DNA from: Desulfobacteraceae bacterium
GTDB lineage: Bacteria > Desulfobacterota > Desulfobacteria > Desulfobacterales > Desulfosalsimonadaceae
Length of the DNA: 64,000 bases
Assembly: GCA_011389935.1 (NCBI GenBank)
Contig: JAABTJ010000011.1
Location: forward strand, 1-64,000
Direction: 5' to 3'
Below are positions 8,863 through 17,982 of the stretch, one piece after another. The notes under the pieces are model-generated. The model made no database searches. It saw only the letters and a list, made by a program, of their open reading frames with translations, and had not been told where the DNA came from. Both the position numbers and the translations under genes were made by a program. Position 1 is the stretch's first letter; every line of letters begins with the position of its first letter.

Positions 8863-10197
8863 ATGTTTGAAAATTTAAGCGACAAACTGAACAACGCTTT
8901 TAAAAAGCTCAAGGGGCACGGCAAGCTCAACGAGAAAAATATCGAGGAGGGGCTGCGGGAAGTCCGCATGGCATTACTGGAGGCCGATGCCCACTACAGG
9001 GTGGTCAAGCAGTTGATCGCCGGTATCCGGGAAAGGGCCATCGGGCAGGAGGTGCTGTCCAGTCTTACGCCTGCACAGCAGGTGATCAAGATCGTGAACG
9101 AAGAGCTTACCGAGCTCATGGGGTCTAAAAACGAAGACCTCGACCTGTCCGGACCGGCCCCGGCGTCGATCATGCTGGTGGGACTGCAGGGCTCCGGTAA
9201 AACCACGACTGCCGGAAAGCTGGCGGTTTATTTGCGCAAGGAGGGGCGCAAGCCCTACCTGGTGCCGGTGGACGTGTACCGGCCGGCAGCCATCGACCAG
9301 TTGAAAAAACTGGGGGGACAGATTTCGGTTCCGGTTTTTGATTCAAACACGGACATGAAGCCCGTTACGATCGCCAGGCAGGCAAAAAAAGCCGCTGTGG
9401 GCGAGGGCTGCGACACCCTGATTTATGACACGGCCGGCCGGCTGCACGTGGACGAAGCGCTCATGGAAGAGCTGGTCGAAATCAAAAAAACAGTCATTCC
9501 TTCGGACATCCTGCTGGTTGCCGATGCCATGACCGGCCAGGATGCGGTCAACATCGCCGGCTCGTTTAACGAAAGGCTCGATATCGGCGGGGTCGTTCTG
9601 ACAAAGATGGACGGCGACGCCAGGGGCGGGGCCGCCCTTTCCATCAAGGCGGTGACTGGTAAACCGATCAAATTCGTGGGTGTTGGTGAACAATCCAGCG
9701 CTCTGGAAAAGTTTCATCCGGACCGGATGGCCTCCCGTATCCTCAACATGGGGGACATGCTCTCTTTTATTGAAAAAGCGCAGAGCGCGGTGGATGAAAA
9801 AGATGCGGCAATACTGGAACAAAAGCTCCGGAAGAATGAATTTACCCTGGAGGATTTTCGCGACCAGATGGCATCGGTACGCAAGATGGGCTCTATCGGC
9901 GATCTGCTCAAAATGATTCCCGGTATCGGCAAGAGCAAGCAGTTGAATAACGTCAATATTGACGACCGGGAGCTTGTGCGGATTGAGGCGATTATCAATT
10001 CCATGACGCCGGCGGAGCGCCGGAAGCACAATATCATCAACGGCAGCCGACGGAAACGGATCGCAAAGGGAAGCGGAACGAACGTTCAGGATGTCAACAA
10101 GCTTCTGAAGAATTACAACCAGGTTTTGAAAATGTTAAAAAAATTCAACAAGGGCGGTAAAATGCGCGGAATGCCACGCGGCATGATGCCATTCTAA
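8863..10197 (+). CDS. ffh: Signal recognition particle protein Ffh
   Basis: 444 aa SRP54 GTPase that binds signal sequences and SRP RNA. Layout: N-terminal helical domain (1-~85), G domain with GLQGSGKTT (about 105), DTAGRL and TKMDGDARGG, then a methionine-rich M domain ending in MRGMPRGMMPF. Length and motifs are complete. It begins a co-directional run of RNA/ribosome genes, with a 66-base gap to rpsP that contains a stem-loop. Confidence 0.97.
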   Translation: MFENLSDKLNNAFKKLKGHGKLNEKNIEEGLREVRMALLEADAHYRVVKQLIAGIRERAIGQEVLSSLTPAQQVIKIVNEELTELMGSKNEDLDLSGPAPASIMLVGLQGSGKTTTAGKLAVYLRKEGRKPYLVPVDVYRPAAIDQLKKLGGQISVPVFDSNTDMKPVTIARQAKKAAVGEGCDTLIYDTAGRLHVDEALMEELVEIKKTVIPSDILLVADAMTGQDAVNIAGSFNERLDIGGVVLTKMDGDARGGAALSIKAVTGKPIKFVGVGEQSSALEKFHPDRMASRILNMGDMLSFIEKAQSAVDEKDAAILEQKLRKNEFTLEDFRDQMASVRKMGSIGDLLKMIPGIGKSKQLNNVNIDDRELVRIEAIINSMTPAERRKHNIINGSRRKRIAKGSGTNVQDVNKLLKNYNQVLKMLKKFNKGGKMRGMPRGMMPF

Positions 10198-10204
10198 CGC
10201 CCAC

Positions 10205-10231
10205 CCGGAAAAGACCGGTATGCTTTTCCGG
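10205..10231 (+). terminator. Intercistronic stem-loop between ffh and rpsP
   Basis: CCGGAAAAG (10205-10213) pairs perfectly with CTTTTCCGG (10223-10231) over a 9-base loop. No T-run follows, so it is more likely an mRNA-processing, stabilising or partial attenuation structure than a full terminator. Confidence 0.45.
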
Positions 10232-10263
10232 CAGGACACTTTCGAATAAGGAGAGATCGATTA

Positions 10264-10527
10264 ATGGCAGTTAAAATAAGACTGGCAAGGCATGGCGCAA
10301 AGAAAAAACCCTTTTACCGAATCGTGGTGGCAGACAGCCGGTATCCCCGGGAAGGCCGATTTCTTGAAAATGTCGGCACCTATAATCCAATGGTGGATCC
10401 GGCCCAGGTTACCCTGAAAACGGAACGCATCGCCTACTGGATGGAAAAAGGGGCCACGCCGACGGATACGGTGAACAGCCTGCTGAAAAAAGAAGGTTTC
10501 GGCAAGACCGCCGCCCCTTCGGCATAG
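10264..10527 (+). CDS. rpsP: 30S ribosomal protein S16
   Basis: 87 aa. The N-terminus [19 protein letters not shown] and the following [15 protein letters not shown] are diagnostic for S16, a 30S assembly protein. AAGGAGAG lies upstream of the ATG. The order rpsP-KH protein-rimM-trmD is the common bacterial arrangement. Confidence 0.97.
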   Translation: MAVKIRLARHGAKKKPFYRIVVADSRYPREGRFLENVGTYNPMVDPAQVTLKTERIAYWMEKGATPTDTVNSLLKKEGFGKTAAPSA

Positions 10528-10611
10528 CAGCCTGGTAAACAACAAACGATTGTTTTTTGACCCCGGACTCGCTCCGAAATTTCCCAGCAGCCATTTAAAG
10601 GAGATGTATCT

Positions 10612-10845
10612 ATGAAAGAGCTGATCAATTACATTGCAAAGGCGCTTGTGGACAATCCCGATGAGGTTACGGTTACGGAGGTTGAGGGAGACCAGACATC
10701 CGTACTCGAACTCAAGGTGGCGAAGGAAGACCTGGGGAAAGTAATCGGAAAACAGGGCCGCACAGCCAGGGCCATGCGAACCATATTAAATGCCGCATCC
10801 GCCAAGATCAAAAAGCGAACAGTTCTTGAAATTGTGGAAGACTAG
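10612..10845 (+). CDS. khpA: KH-domain RNA-binding protein KhpA
   Basis: 77 aa, almost entirely a single KH domain with the [15 protein letters not shown] loop (GxxG-type, about residues 42-56). Members bind RNA and in several bacteria pair with KhpB/Jag. A strong ribosome site AAAGGAGATG precedes the ATG. It lies between rpsP and rimM, the usual place for this gene. Confidence 0.93.
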   Translation: MKELINYIAKALVDNPDEVTVTEVEGDQTSVLELKVAKEDLGKVIGKQGRTARAMRTILNAASAKIKKRTVLEIVED

Positions 10846-10854
10846 ACCGGCGAA

Positions 10855-11364
10855 ATGGATCGGGACCGGGTTCTCCAGATAGGTAAAATCGTAGGGGTTT
10901 TCGGTCTCAAGGGAGAGCTCAAGGTGTTTGCACTGGCCGAGGAGAAGACGCTTTTTGATCCGGGGCGCAGCGTTTTGCTCCAGGAGCCGGAAGGCTTGTA
11001 CACGCCCTACACGGTAAGCACCGTCAAGGCGTATAAGAATGTCCTCCGGATTGGCTTTGAGGGAATAGGGGATCGAACGGCAGCAGAGCCACTGGTGGGG
11101 TCGGGCCTCTTTATCTCCAGGGATGCGCTTCCGGAAACCGATGCCGATACATGGTACTGGTGCGACTTGATCGGGCTGGAAGTTTACAGCGTGGAAAACG
11201 GGTATATCGGCCGGGTGACCGCCATGATCGAAACCGGCAGCAACGACGTGTTCGTGGTCACCGGCAATGATACCGAAACCCTTATTCCGGCAATTGCCTC
11301 GGTTGTCGTTGACATTGATCTTGCAAACGGACGTATGCGGGTGGATTTGCCGGAAGGTCTGTAA
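10855..11364 (+). CDS. rimM: Ribosome maturation factor RimM
   Basis: 169 aa, typical length. The N-terminal RimM barrel has IGKIVGVFGLKGELKVFA; the C-terminal PRC-barrel includes WYWCDLIGLEVY and an ETLIPAIASVV core. It assists 16S 3'-domain/S19 assembly. Only 9 bases separate it from khpA, so translation is probably coupled. Confidence 0.95.
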   Translation: MDRDRVLQIGKIVGVFGLKGELKVFALAEEKTLFDPGRSVLLQEPEGLYTPYTVSTVKAYKNVLRIGFEGIGDRTAAEPLVGSGLFISRDALPETDADTWYWCDLIGLEVYSVENGYIGRVTAMIETGSNDVFVVTGNDTETLIPAIASVVVDIDLANGRMRVDLPEGL

Positions 11365-11394
11365 GCGGGCGTTGGAAAAGGGGCAAGGGGAAAG

Positions 11395-12162
11395 ATGAAT
11401 TTTACAGTGGTAACGATCTTTCCCGGAATGTTGGATGCGTTTGCCTCCCACGGCATTGTCCGTCGGGCCGTTGAAAGCGGCCGCATCACGATCGGGGCGA
11501 TCGATATCCGGGATTTTGCCGAAGGCCGGCACCGGGTTACGGATGATCGCCCCTACGGCGGCGGGTCGGGGATGGTCATGAAACCGGAGCCACTCGCCGG
11601 TGCGATACGCTGCGCCAGGGATGCTTGCCCGGGGGCGAAAACCATCCTTTTGTCCCCCCAGGGGAGGCGGTTTGATCAGTCGGAAGCGCGGGTTCTTGCA
11701 GAATGCAGGGGCATTGTGTTTGTCTGCGGCCGGTACGAGGGGGTGGATGAACGGGTATATGAAAACCATATCGATGACGAGCTTTCCATCGGCGATTATG
11801 TATTGAGCGGCGGGGAGTTGGCCGCCATGGTCGTCATGGATGCCGTCATTCGCCTTGTTCCGGGCGTTTTGGGCAACGAAAATTCTCCGGAAGCGGATTC
11901 CTTTTCAGACGGGCTGCTTGAACACGCGCAATATACGCGGCCGCCGGAATTTGAAGGAAAGCCCGTTCCGGACGTGTTGCTTTCCGGGCATCACGGGGAT
12001 GTGGCGCGGTGGCGGCTCGAATCCTCCTTGGTGCGGACGTTTTTGAAGCGCCCGGACCTTATGGAAAAGCGGCGCTTCAGCGTCGAAGAAAAACGGATTT
12101 TACAAAAATGGTCGCGTGCCATTGAATCCATCGTCCGAGAAGACGACCGGGAAAATGAATGA
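11395..12162 (+). CDS. trmD: tRNA (guanine-N1-)-methyltransferase TrmD
   Basis: 255 aa SPOUT-class enzyme that makes m1G37 in tRNA. Motifs: [53 protein letters not shown] and ARWRLESSL. Complete for the family. AAGGGGAAAG precedes the ATG. Fourth gene of the rpsP cluster. Confidence 0.97.
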   Translation: MNFTVVTIFPGMLDAFASHGIVRRAVESGRITIGAIDIRDFAEGRHRVTDDRPYGGGSGMVMKPEPLAGAIRCARDACPGAKTILLSPQGRRFDQSEARVLAECRGIVFVCGRYEGVDERVYENHIDDELSIGDYVLSGGELAAMVVMDAVIRLVPGVLGNENSPEADSFSDGLLEHAQYTRPPEFEGKPVPDVLLSGHHGDVARWRLESSLVRTFLKRPDLMEKRRFSVEEKRILQKWSRAIESIVREDDRENE

Positions 12163-12191
12163 TTGACGAACGGTGCAAACAGCTGTATACC
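12163..12191 (+). promoter_or_regulatory. Possible internal promoter before the RNA methyltransferase gene
   Basis: TTGACG (12163-12168), a 17-base spacer and TATACC (12186-12191), beginning at the trmD stop codon. It could add transcription of the downstream methyltransferase-rplS segment. Confidence 0.4.
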
Positions 12192-12248
12192 ATCGCAGCG
12201 GTAAAAAACAACCCAGCGGTTTTGTGAAAACAGGTCAGGTCGGTTTCA

Positions 12249-12830
12249 GTGGGAATACTCAGTATCGCCTTGGTGCATTACCCGGTAAAGGGTAGAAAAG
12301 ACGAAACCATCGCATCGGCGATCACCAACCTGGACCTCCATGATATTGCACGGGCAGCGAAAACGTACGGCGTGGAAAGATTCTACGTGGTAACGCCGCT
12401 GGAAGACCAGAAGGCGCTGGCGGAAAAAATCGTTTCTCACTGGCAAAACGGTGCCGGGGCGGCGTATAACCCGGACCGGGGCCAGGCCCTCGACCTGGTA
12501 AAGGTCATGTCCGCTATGGACCAGGTGGCGGCGGATATTGGACGGCACTACCGGACAGAGGTAAAAATCGTCGCCACCAGTGCGGTTCAACATTTGCGCA
12601 GCATCGGTTTTCCAGAGTTTCAAACGATTCTGGCGGCCCCTGAAAACGAAAACCGGGTGTATTTGCTTGCCCTGGGAACCGCATGGGGCCTGGCAGATGA
12701 ATTCATGGAAAGCGCGGACTACATATTGGCGCCCATTGCCGGAAAATCCGGATACAACCATCTTTCCGTCCGGTCGGCAGCGGCCATCATGCTGGACCGG
12801 ATACGTGGCGACAGGGAATCCGGAATGTAA
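12249..12830 (+). CDS. SAM-dependent RNA methyltransferase (Methyltrn_RNA_4 type)
   Basis: 193 aa starting at GTG. The sequence GILSIALVHYPVKGR, ITNLDLHDIARAAKTYG and YLLALGTAWGLADEFM matches the small SPOUT-like RNA methyltransferase family usually found beside trmD in deltaproteobacteria and Aquificales. The exact modified nucleotide is not known to me. It lies between trmD and rplS, which suggests a tRNA or rRNA target. Confidence 0.8.
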   Translation: MGILSIALVHYPVKGRKDETIASAITNLDLHDIARAAKTYGVERFYVVTPLEDQKALAEKIVSHWQNGAGAAYNPDRGQALDLVKVMSAMDQVAADIGRHYRTEVKIVATSAVQHLRSIGFPEFQTILAAPENENRVYLLALGTAWGLADEFMESADYILAPIAGKSGYNHLSVRSAAAIMLDRIRGDRESGM

Positions 12831-12985
12831 AAATATTCGTTTTTCTTGTATGAATGCGGGTAACCTTGCTGCGCTGCGGTTTTGCAGGCAGTCCCTTTGG
12901 AAACAGGGCGACATCAAATAAAGCGGATCCGGTCTTGTCTCGGACGTGGCAGGAGCCGATAAAACAGTTGAGAGGATATAATACC

Positions 12986-13330
12986 ATGGACGTTATCAAG
13001 CAGATTGAAAAAGAGCATCTTCGTTTGGACCTGGAGGCGTTTTCACCCGGTGACCGCGTAAAGGTTCATGTCCGGATCCGTGAGGGGGAAAAAGAACGGG
13101 TGCAGGTATTTCAGGGCATTGTCATCCGAAAGAAAAACGGCACAACCGACGCCTCCTTTACGGTGCGCAAGGTTTCCTACGGCATCGGTGTGGAGCGGAT
13201 CTTTCCCACCAATTCTCCCGCCCTTGACAAGATTGAAGTCGTTGAAAAGGGAAGCGTGCGGCGTTCCAAGATTTACTATCTCCGGGGTCTCAAGGAAAAG
13301 GCCGCCCGCATGAAGCTGCGCAGGAAATAG
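12986..13330 (+). CDS. rplS: 50S ribosomal protein L19
   Basis: 114 aa. [29 protein letters not shown] and [21 protein letters not shown] are L19 signatures; the protein ends RMKLRRK. ATG 12986 is chosen with GAGAGG upstream; the longer in-frame extension to 12854 is not L19-like. The 155-base gap before it has no recognised feature. Confidence 0.97.
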   Translation: MDVIKQIEKEHLRLDLEAFSPGDRVKVHVRIREGEKERVQVFQGIVIRKKNGTTDASFTVRKVSYGIGVERIFPTNSPALDKIEVVEKGSVRRSKIYYLRGLKEKAARMKLRRK

Positions 13331-13388
13331 GGGCGGATCGAAAACCGGAATACAATACCCGAACGGAAAGGATTGTTTTCGTCCGGGA

Positions 13389-14102
13389 ATGAAAGACAGG
13401 GCCATTCCCATGGAAACTGCCGGGCAGGAAGGCGGGATGTGCCAATCCGCGTGGCTGTATGAGCAAAAGGCCTTTGATGAAGGCTTTGCAAAGGTGGCGG
13501 GGGTGGATGAAGCGGGTCGCGGTCCCCTTGCCGGGCCGGTGGTTTCCGCGGCGGTCCGTCTTCCCCGGGATTTTTCCGTTGGCGGCGTCACCGATTCCAA
13601 GCGTCTGACAGCGTTAAAGAGAAACCGGCTGTATGACGAAATATACCGGGAAGCAATCAGTATCGGCATCGGTATCGTGGATCCGGTCGTAATCGACCGG
13701 ATCAATATCCTGCAGGCATCCCTGACGGCCATGGCGATCGCGGTGGAGAACCTGGATCCATCTCCGGACTACCTTCTTATTGACGGCAACCGCGCCATCT
13801 CGGCCGCCATATTCATGAAAAAACCGGTTGCCCTGAAACAGGAAACCATCGTGGGCGGAGATGGAAAATCCGTTTCCGTTGCCGCGGCTTCCATTGTGGC
13901 CAAAGTGACGCGTGACAGGATCATGGAGGGTTACCACCTGGATTATCCGGAGTTTAATTTTTCCGGGCACAAGGGATATGGCACGAAAGCCCATCTGGCG
14001 GCCATAGCGCAGTTCGGCTGCTGCCCCATCCATCGCCGAAGCTTCAAGGGGACGGGCGGCGCGATTTTGAAGCAGGGGGAACTCTTTGCCGTCCGCAATT
14101 GA
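13389..14102 (+). CDS. rnhB: Ribonuclease HII
   Basis: 237 aa. The catalytic VDEAGRGPLAGP (Asp-Glu) and the later LLIDGNRA and SIVAKVTRDRIM segments identify RNase HII, which cuts RNA/DNA hybrids at embedded ribonucleotides. A second in-frame ATG at 13410 is possible; the conserved domain begins well after both. Family A repeat A4 lies between this gene and yraN although gene order otherwise suggests one operon. Confidence 0.95.
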   Translation: MKDRAIPMETAGQEGGMCQSAWLYEQKAFDEGFAKVAGVDEAGRGPLAGPVVSAAVRLPRDFSVGGVTDSKRLTALKRNRLYDEIYREAISIGIGIVDPVVIDRINILQASLTAMAIAVENLDPSPDYLLIDGNRAISAAIFMKKPVALKQETIVGGDGKSVSVAAASIVAKVTRDRIMEGYHLDYPEFNFSGHKGYGTKAHLAAIAQFGCCPIHRRSFKGTGGAILKQGELFAVRN

Positions 14103-14177
14103 TTTTTAAAAAACGCTATCGTCGCGGCACCCCTTGCGAGTGCCCTGTTTTCCTGATCTCTGGCCATACGAAATGAT

Positions 14178-14370
14178 CAATTTCAGTAGGGCGGTGCCGG
14201 GTGTTGCCCGCAGCAACATTGCAGGAGGTTGCTTATAGCTCTTGGCGAAGCGCAGACAAGCGACCTGTGGCCCCGCAGTTGATCACAGGGCGCGTCCAAG
14301 TGAGCCATAGAGATATAGGCGTTCTCCTGCTGTTGCCAGGGCAATATCCGGTGCCGCCCGGTGGAAATTG
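14178..14370 (+). repeat. Family A giant-hairpin repeat, copy A4
   Basis: Outer arms CAATTTC/GGAAATTG, then GGGCGGTGCCGG/CCGGTGCCGCCC, TTGCCC/GGGCAA, AGCAAC/GTTGC, GCAGGAG/TCTCCTGC and CCTGTG/CACAGG at the centre. The arm sequences differ from A1/A3 but remain complementary. The loop motifs AACATTG, TTGGCGAAG and GAGCCATAGAG are kept. It occupies most of the 299-base rnhB-yraN gap, with no gene in it. Confidence 0.82.
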
Positions 14371-14401
14371 TCCTTTGACTGCACGGAAAGTACCTGCGTA
14401 G

Positions 14402-14779
14402 ATGCCGCATGAACGACAGCAATACGGACAATTCGGTGAAAATCTGGCCGCAAGACACCTTGCAGAAAACGGGTACCGGATTGTTGAGACCAATTACAAA
14501 AACCGTTTCGGTGAAATCGACCTTATCGCAATGGACGGCGAAACCATCGTTTTTGTGGAAGTGAAATCCCGCCGGAGCGGAACCTTCGGAACTGCCGGTG
14601 CATCCGTCAGCAAAGCCAAACAGCGAAAGATTTCCATGACTGCGCTGGGCTACCTGAAATCAAAAAACGGGATCCAGCAAAAGGCGCGTTTCGACGTGGT
14701 TGCCATCAATGGCTCTGACGCCCACCCGGAAGGCCGCATCAAAGTAATCAAAAACGCGTTTGCGCTCGCTTATGGATGA
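14402..14779 (+). CDS. yraN: YraN/UPF0102 family nuclease-like protein
   Basis: 125 aa. GENLAARHLAENGYRIVETNYKN then FGEIDLIAMDGETIVFVEVK match UPF0102, which has a restriction-endonuclease-like fold with the D...E-x-K pattern (EIDLIA, FVEVKSR). Function is not settled. Its stop overlaps the rsmI start by 8 bases, indicating translational coupling. Confidence 0.9.
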   Translation: MPHERQQYGQFGENLAARHLAENGYRIVETNYKNRFGEIDLIAMDGETIVFVEVKSRRSGTFGTAGASVSKAKQRKISMTALGYLKSKNGIQQKARFDVVAINGSDAHPEGRIKVIKNAFALAYG

Positions 14780-15686
14780 CGGAAAAAACACGGCGGAAAA
14801 GGGCGTTCTCTATATTGTCGCCACCCCCATCGGCAACCTCCACGATATGACTTTCCGGGGTGTGGATATTCTGAAGAGCGTCGATGTGATTGCCGCGGAA
14901 GATACCCGCCATACCTTGCGGCTCCTCTCCCATTTTCATATTCGCGGCACGCTGACCCCCTGTCACGAGCACAATGAAAACCAGTGCGCAGGCCGGTTGG
15001 TGGAACAGCTGGCCGCTGGAAAAAGCGTTGCCCTGGTGTCCAACGCCGGAACCCCTTCGGTATCCGATCCCGGGTATCGCCTCGTTAAAAAGGCCATTTC
15101 CGCCGGTATAAAAGTGGTCCCCCTGCCGGGGGCCTCTGCGCTGGTCACCGCCATTTCCGCTTCCGCAATGCCTTCGGACATGTTTTGCTTTGTCGGTTTT
15201 CCCCCCAGAAAAAAAGGCAGCCGGTTCGCGCTGCTGCAGGCCCTCTCCCGAAGAAAAGAAACCCTTGTTTTTTATGAATCGCCAAAGCGACTGCTTTCGC
15301 TGCTTTTGGAAATAGAGCGGCACATGGGCGATCGGTATGTCGTTATGGCGCGGGAGTTGACCAAAATTCACGAAGAGTTCCTGAGGGGTCCGGTTTCCCT
15401 TCTCATAGAAGAACTGGAAAACCGGGCCTCGATCAAGGGGGAAGTGACGCTTCTGGTTGCGGGAAAGCCGGACGAAGAGATGGTGGATAACAATCGGCTC
15501 GAAGAAGAAATTCGAACGTCGATAGCGGAAAACCGGCTCTCTCCGTCGAGACTTGCAGCAAGGCTTGCAAAGCGTTACAATGTATCCAAAAACGAAATTT
15601 ACCAGCAAATATTGACGGTCAAATCCCGGGGCGAAACAGACGGGAGCGACGATGAAAAAGGAGAATCGATGCATGGAAAAATTTGA
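14772..15686 (+). CDS. rsmI: 16S rRNA (cytidine-2'-O)-methyltransferase RsmI
   Basis: 304 aa tetrapyrrole-methylase-fold enzyme that 2'-O-methylates C1402 of 16S rRNA. Motifs: YIVATPIGNLHDMTFR, AAEDTRHTLRLL and NAGTPSVSDPGYRL. ATG 14772 (within ATGGATGA, overlapping the yraN stop) is preferred over TTG 14760. Its end overlaps the acs start by 14 bases. Confidence 0.95.
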   Translation: MDDGKNTAEKGVLYIVATPIGNLHDMTFRGVDILKSVDVIAAEDTRHTLRLLSHFHIRGTLTPCHEHNENQCAGRLVEQLAAGKSVALVSNAGTPSVSDPGYRLVKKAISAGIKVVPLPGASALVTAISASAMPSDMFCFVGFPPRKKGSRFALLQALSRRKETLVFYESPKRLLSLLLEIERHMGDRYVVMARELTKIHEEFLRGPVSLLIEELENRASIKGEVTLLVAGKPDEEMVDNNRLEEEIRTSIAENRLSPSRLAARLAKRYNVSKNEIYQQILTVKSRGETDGSDDEKGESMHGKI

Positions 15687-17802
15687 CGCAATATTCAAAC
15701 CCCGGGCGGTAGCGGTTATCGGCGCATCATCCACCAAAGGAAAGGTCGGGCACGACATTTTTGCCAACCTGCTTCGCGGCGAATTCAAGGGGACGCTTTA
15801 TCCGGTCAATCCCGGCGCCAGGTCCATTCTGTGCGTGCCTTGTTTTAAGAGCGTGCTGGACATCGACGATGACATCGATCTTGGCATGATCATCCTGCCG
15901 CCGAAAGCGGCCCTTGCAGCGGTGAAGGATTGCGTTCAGAAGAACATCAAGGGACTTGTTATTGTATCGGCCGGCTTCAAGGAAGTCGGGGGGGAGGGGG
16001 CGGAAATCGAGGAGGAGATCGCCCGTATATGCCGTAAAGCCGACATCCGCCTTGTTGGTCCCAACTGCCTGGGCGTTATCAATCCCCACGGGGATGTACG
16101 GCTGAACGCCAGTTTTTCAACGCATATGCCGGAGTTCGGCAACATCTCGTTTATTTCCCAGAGCGGCGCCCTGTGTACATCGGTCCTGGATTTCGCCCAG
16201 TCCCGGGGGTTCGGTTTTTCAAAGTTCGTTTCCATCGGCAACAAGGCGGATGTCGATGAACTGGATTTGCTCCGATACTATCACAAGGACCCGGAAACCC
16301 ATGTCATCATGATTTACATGGAAGCGCTTCGCATGCGCCCCGGCCTTATCGACGAAGTAAAACACATTGTGTCCGGGCACAGGCCGACGCCGATACTGGT
16401 GATCAAATCCGGAAAAACCGCGGCCGGTGCCAGTGCCGCCTCATCGCATACCGGATCCATCGCCGGAACCGAGGCCGTCTACAATGCCATTTTCGACGCG
16501 TCCGGCATTATACGGGTGGATACCGTTGACAGCCTGTTCGATTACGCCATTGCCTTCGGCGCCGGCCGGATCCCCGAGGGAAACCGCGTGGCGATCATCA
16601 CCAATGCAGGCGGGCCGGGGATTATCGCAACGGACATGAGCGAAATATCCGGCTTGAAGCTGGCGCGTTTCAGTAAAAATACCGACGAAATCCTGCACCA
16701 GTATCTTCCGCCGACGGCCAATTTTAACAACCCGGTGGACGTTATCGGGGACGCATCCAGCGATCGCTACCGGTATGCCCTGGAAGCCGTGATCAAGGAT
16801 GAAGGTGTCGACTGCGTGTTGATGATTCTTACCCCCCAGTCCATGACGGACGCCATTGGCACCGCAAAAGCCATCGTCTCCATTTATCAGGAGACGACAA
16901 AGCCCATCATATGCTGTTTCATGGGGGTCGTGGACGTCTCCGCGGGGGTGAAGCACCTTCATGAGAACCATGTGCCCGTGTATTCGTTTCCGGAAAACGC
17001 CGCCAAGGCCATGGGAAAACTCTACGAGGCCACCAAGTGGCTGACCCGGAAAATTCTTCCCCAGTATGATTTGCGTTTTGAGCGGGAAAAAGCCGCCCGG
17101 ATTGTAGCGCAATCCATGGAAAGCGGAAAAATGGTTTTGGGGGAATATGATGGCGCCGAATTGCTGAAATGCTATGGGTTCGAGCTCCCCCCCATGGAAA
17201 TCGCCGCCTCGGCGGATGATGCCGCTGCAATTGCCGACAAGATCGGATACCCGGTGGTGATGAAGATCGCATCCTCCGATATACTGCACAAATCGGATGC
17301 CGGCGGCGTGGCGTTGGGGCTGAAGAATCCGGAGGCGGTTGTAAAAGCCTATGATGAGATTGTGAAAAATGCGGCCGCGTATAAGCCGGATGCGAGGATT
17401 GAAGGGGTGCTGGTGCAGAAAATGGCGCCTGCCGGGCAAGAGGTGATCTTGGGCGTCAGCAAGGACGCGGAATTCGGGCATTTGCTCATGTTTGGGATGG
17501 GGGGTATTTACGTGGAGCTGTTTAAGAATGTCACCTTCCGGCTGGCCCCCATCGGACGCAACAACGCCCGCCGGATGATAACGGGCATACAGGGGTTCGA
17601 GGTGCTCACCGGTTTCCGGGGAAAGCCCGAGGCGGATATTGAAACGCTTGAAAAAATGCTGGTCAGCCTCTCCAACATGGTCATGGACAATCCGCAGATC
17701 AAGGAACTCGATATCAACCCGCTCCTGGTTCATGAAAAAGGCAAGGGGGCAACCGTTGCAGACATTATCATCACCTTTGAAAGCGGCGATGATATGGGAT
17801 GA
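15673..17802 (+). CDS. acs: Acetyl-CoA synthetase (ADP-forming), fused alpha-beta subunits
   Basis: 709 aa NDP-forming acyl-CoA synthetase, which converts acetyl- (or acyl-) CoA, ADP and phosphate to acid, CoA and ATP. Layout: CoA-binding Rossmann domain (about 1-130, FKPRAVAVIGASSTKGKVG), succinyl-CoA-ligase-like domain with the phosphohistidine in SSHTGSIAGTEA (about 256), and an ATP-grasp domain in the last ~230 residues (YPVVMKIASSDILHKSDAGG). ATG 15673 has AAGGAG ten bases upstream; ATG 15652 is an alternative. It would let the cell conserve energy from PFOR-made acetyl-CoA. Substrate range is not visible. Confidence 0.9.
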   Translation: MEKFDAIFKPRAVAVIGASSTKGKVGHDIFANLLRGEFKGTLYPVNPGARSILCVPCFKSVLDIDDDIDLGMIILPPKAALAAVKDCVQKNIKGLVIVSAGFKEVGGEGAEIEEEIARICRKADIRLVGPNCLGVINPHGDVRLNASFSTHMPEFGNISFISQSGALCTSVLDFAQSRGFGFSKFVSIGNKADVDELDLLRYYHKDPETHVIMIYMEALRMRPGLIDEVKHIVSGHRPTPILVIKSGKTAAGASAASSHTGSIAGTEAVYNAIFDASGIIRVDTVDSLFDYAIAFGAGRIPEGNRVAIITNAGGPGIIATDMSEISGLKLARFSKNTDEILHQYLPPTANFNNPVDVIGDASSDRYRYALEAVIKDEGVDCVLMILTPQSMTDAIGTAKAIVSIYQETTKPIICCFMGVVDVSAGVKHLHENHVPVYSFPENAAKAMGKLYEATKWLTRKILPQYDLRFEREKAARIVAQSMESGKMVLGEYDGAELLKCYGFELPPMEIAASADDAAAIADKIGYPVVMKIASSDILHKSDAGGVALGLKNPEAVVKAYDEIVKNAAAYKPDARIEGVLVQKMAPAGQEVILGVSKDAEFGHLLMFGMGGIYVELFKNVTFRLAPIGRNNARRMITGIQGFEVLTGFRGKPEADIETLEKMLVSLSNMVMDNPQIKELDINPLLVHEKGKGATVADIIITFESGDDMG

Positions 17803-17815
17803 TTTTGCATCAACG

Positions 17816-17961
17816 CTACAAGCTGTCTCAAAATAATCTAACACCCTCTGGCGGCGTTGTGAGGCTCTTCAAAATGCTCACATATTACGTATATGTTCCG
17901 CTTTTTCATCGCCTCACGCCTTGCCAGCGGGCGCGATCTTTTTTTTGAGATAGCTTGTACG
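17816..17961 (+). repeat. Family B-like inverted repeat B1 (diverged)
   Basis: Termini TACAAGCTGTCTCAAAA and TTTTGAGATAGCTTGTA form a near-perfect inverted repeat. Inside, GTGAGGC pairs with GCCTCAC and ACATAT with ATATGT at the tip. The GCGTTG and GCGCGATCTT motifs near the arms recall the CGCAACG/GCGCCTTGATCTT motifs of copies B2-B4. It lies between acs and the DUF2520 gene; only ~20 bases remain before that gene's ATG. Confidence 0.7.
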
Positions 17962-17982
17962 CACAAGCGCCAAAGGAAGAAT

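Noticed and set aside
5418-14370. Family A repeats as integron attC sites, because a GNAT gene sits between two of them
   Set aside because: No paired GTTRRRY/RYYYAAC ends, the elements are larger and far more self-complementary than attC, and no integrase of that type is present.
16441-17844. 467-residue minus-strand frame inside acs
   Set aside because: Shadow frame; acs on the plus strand has all family motifs.
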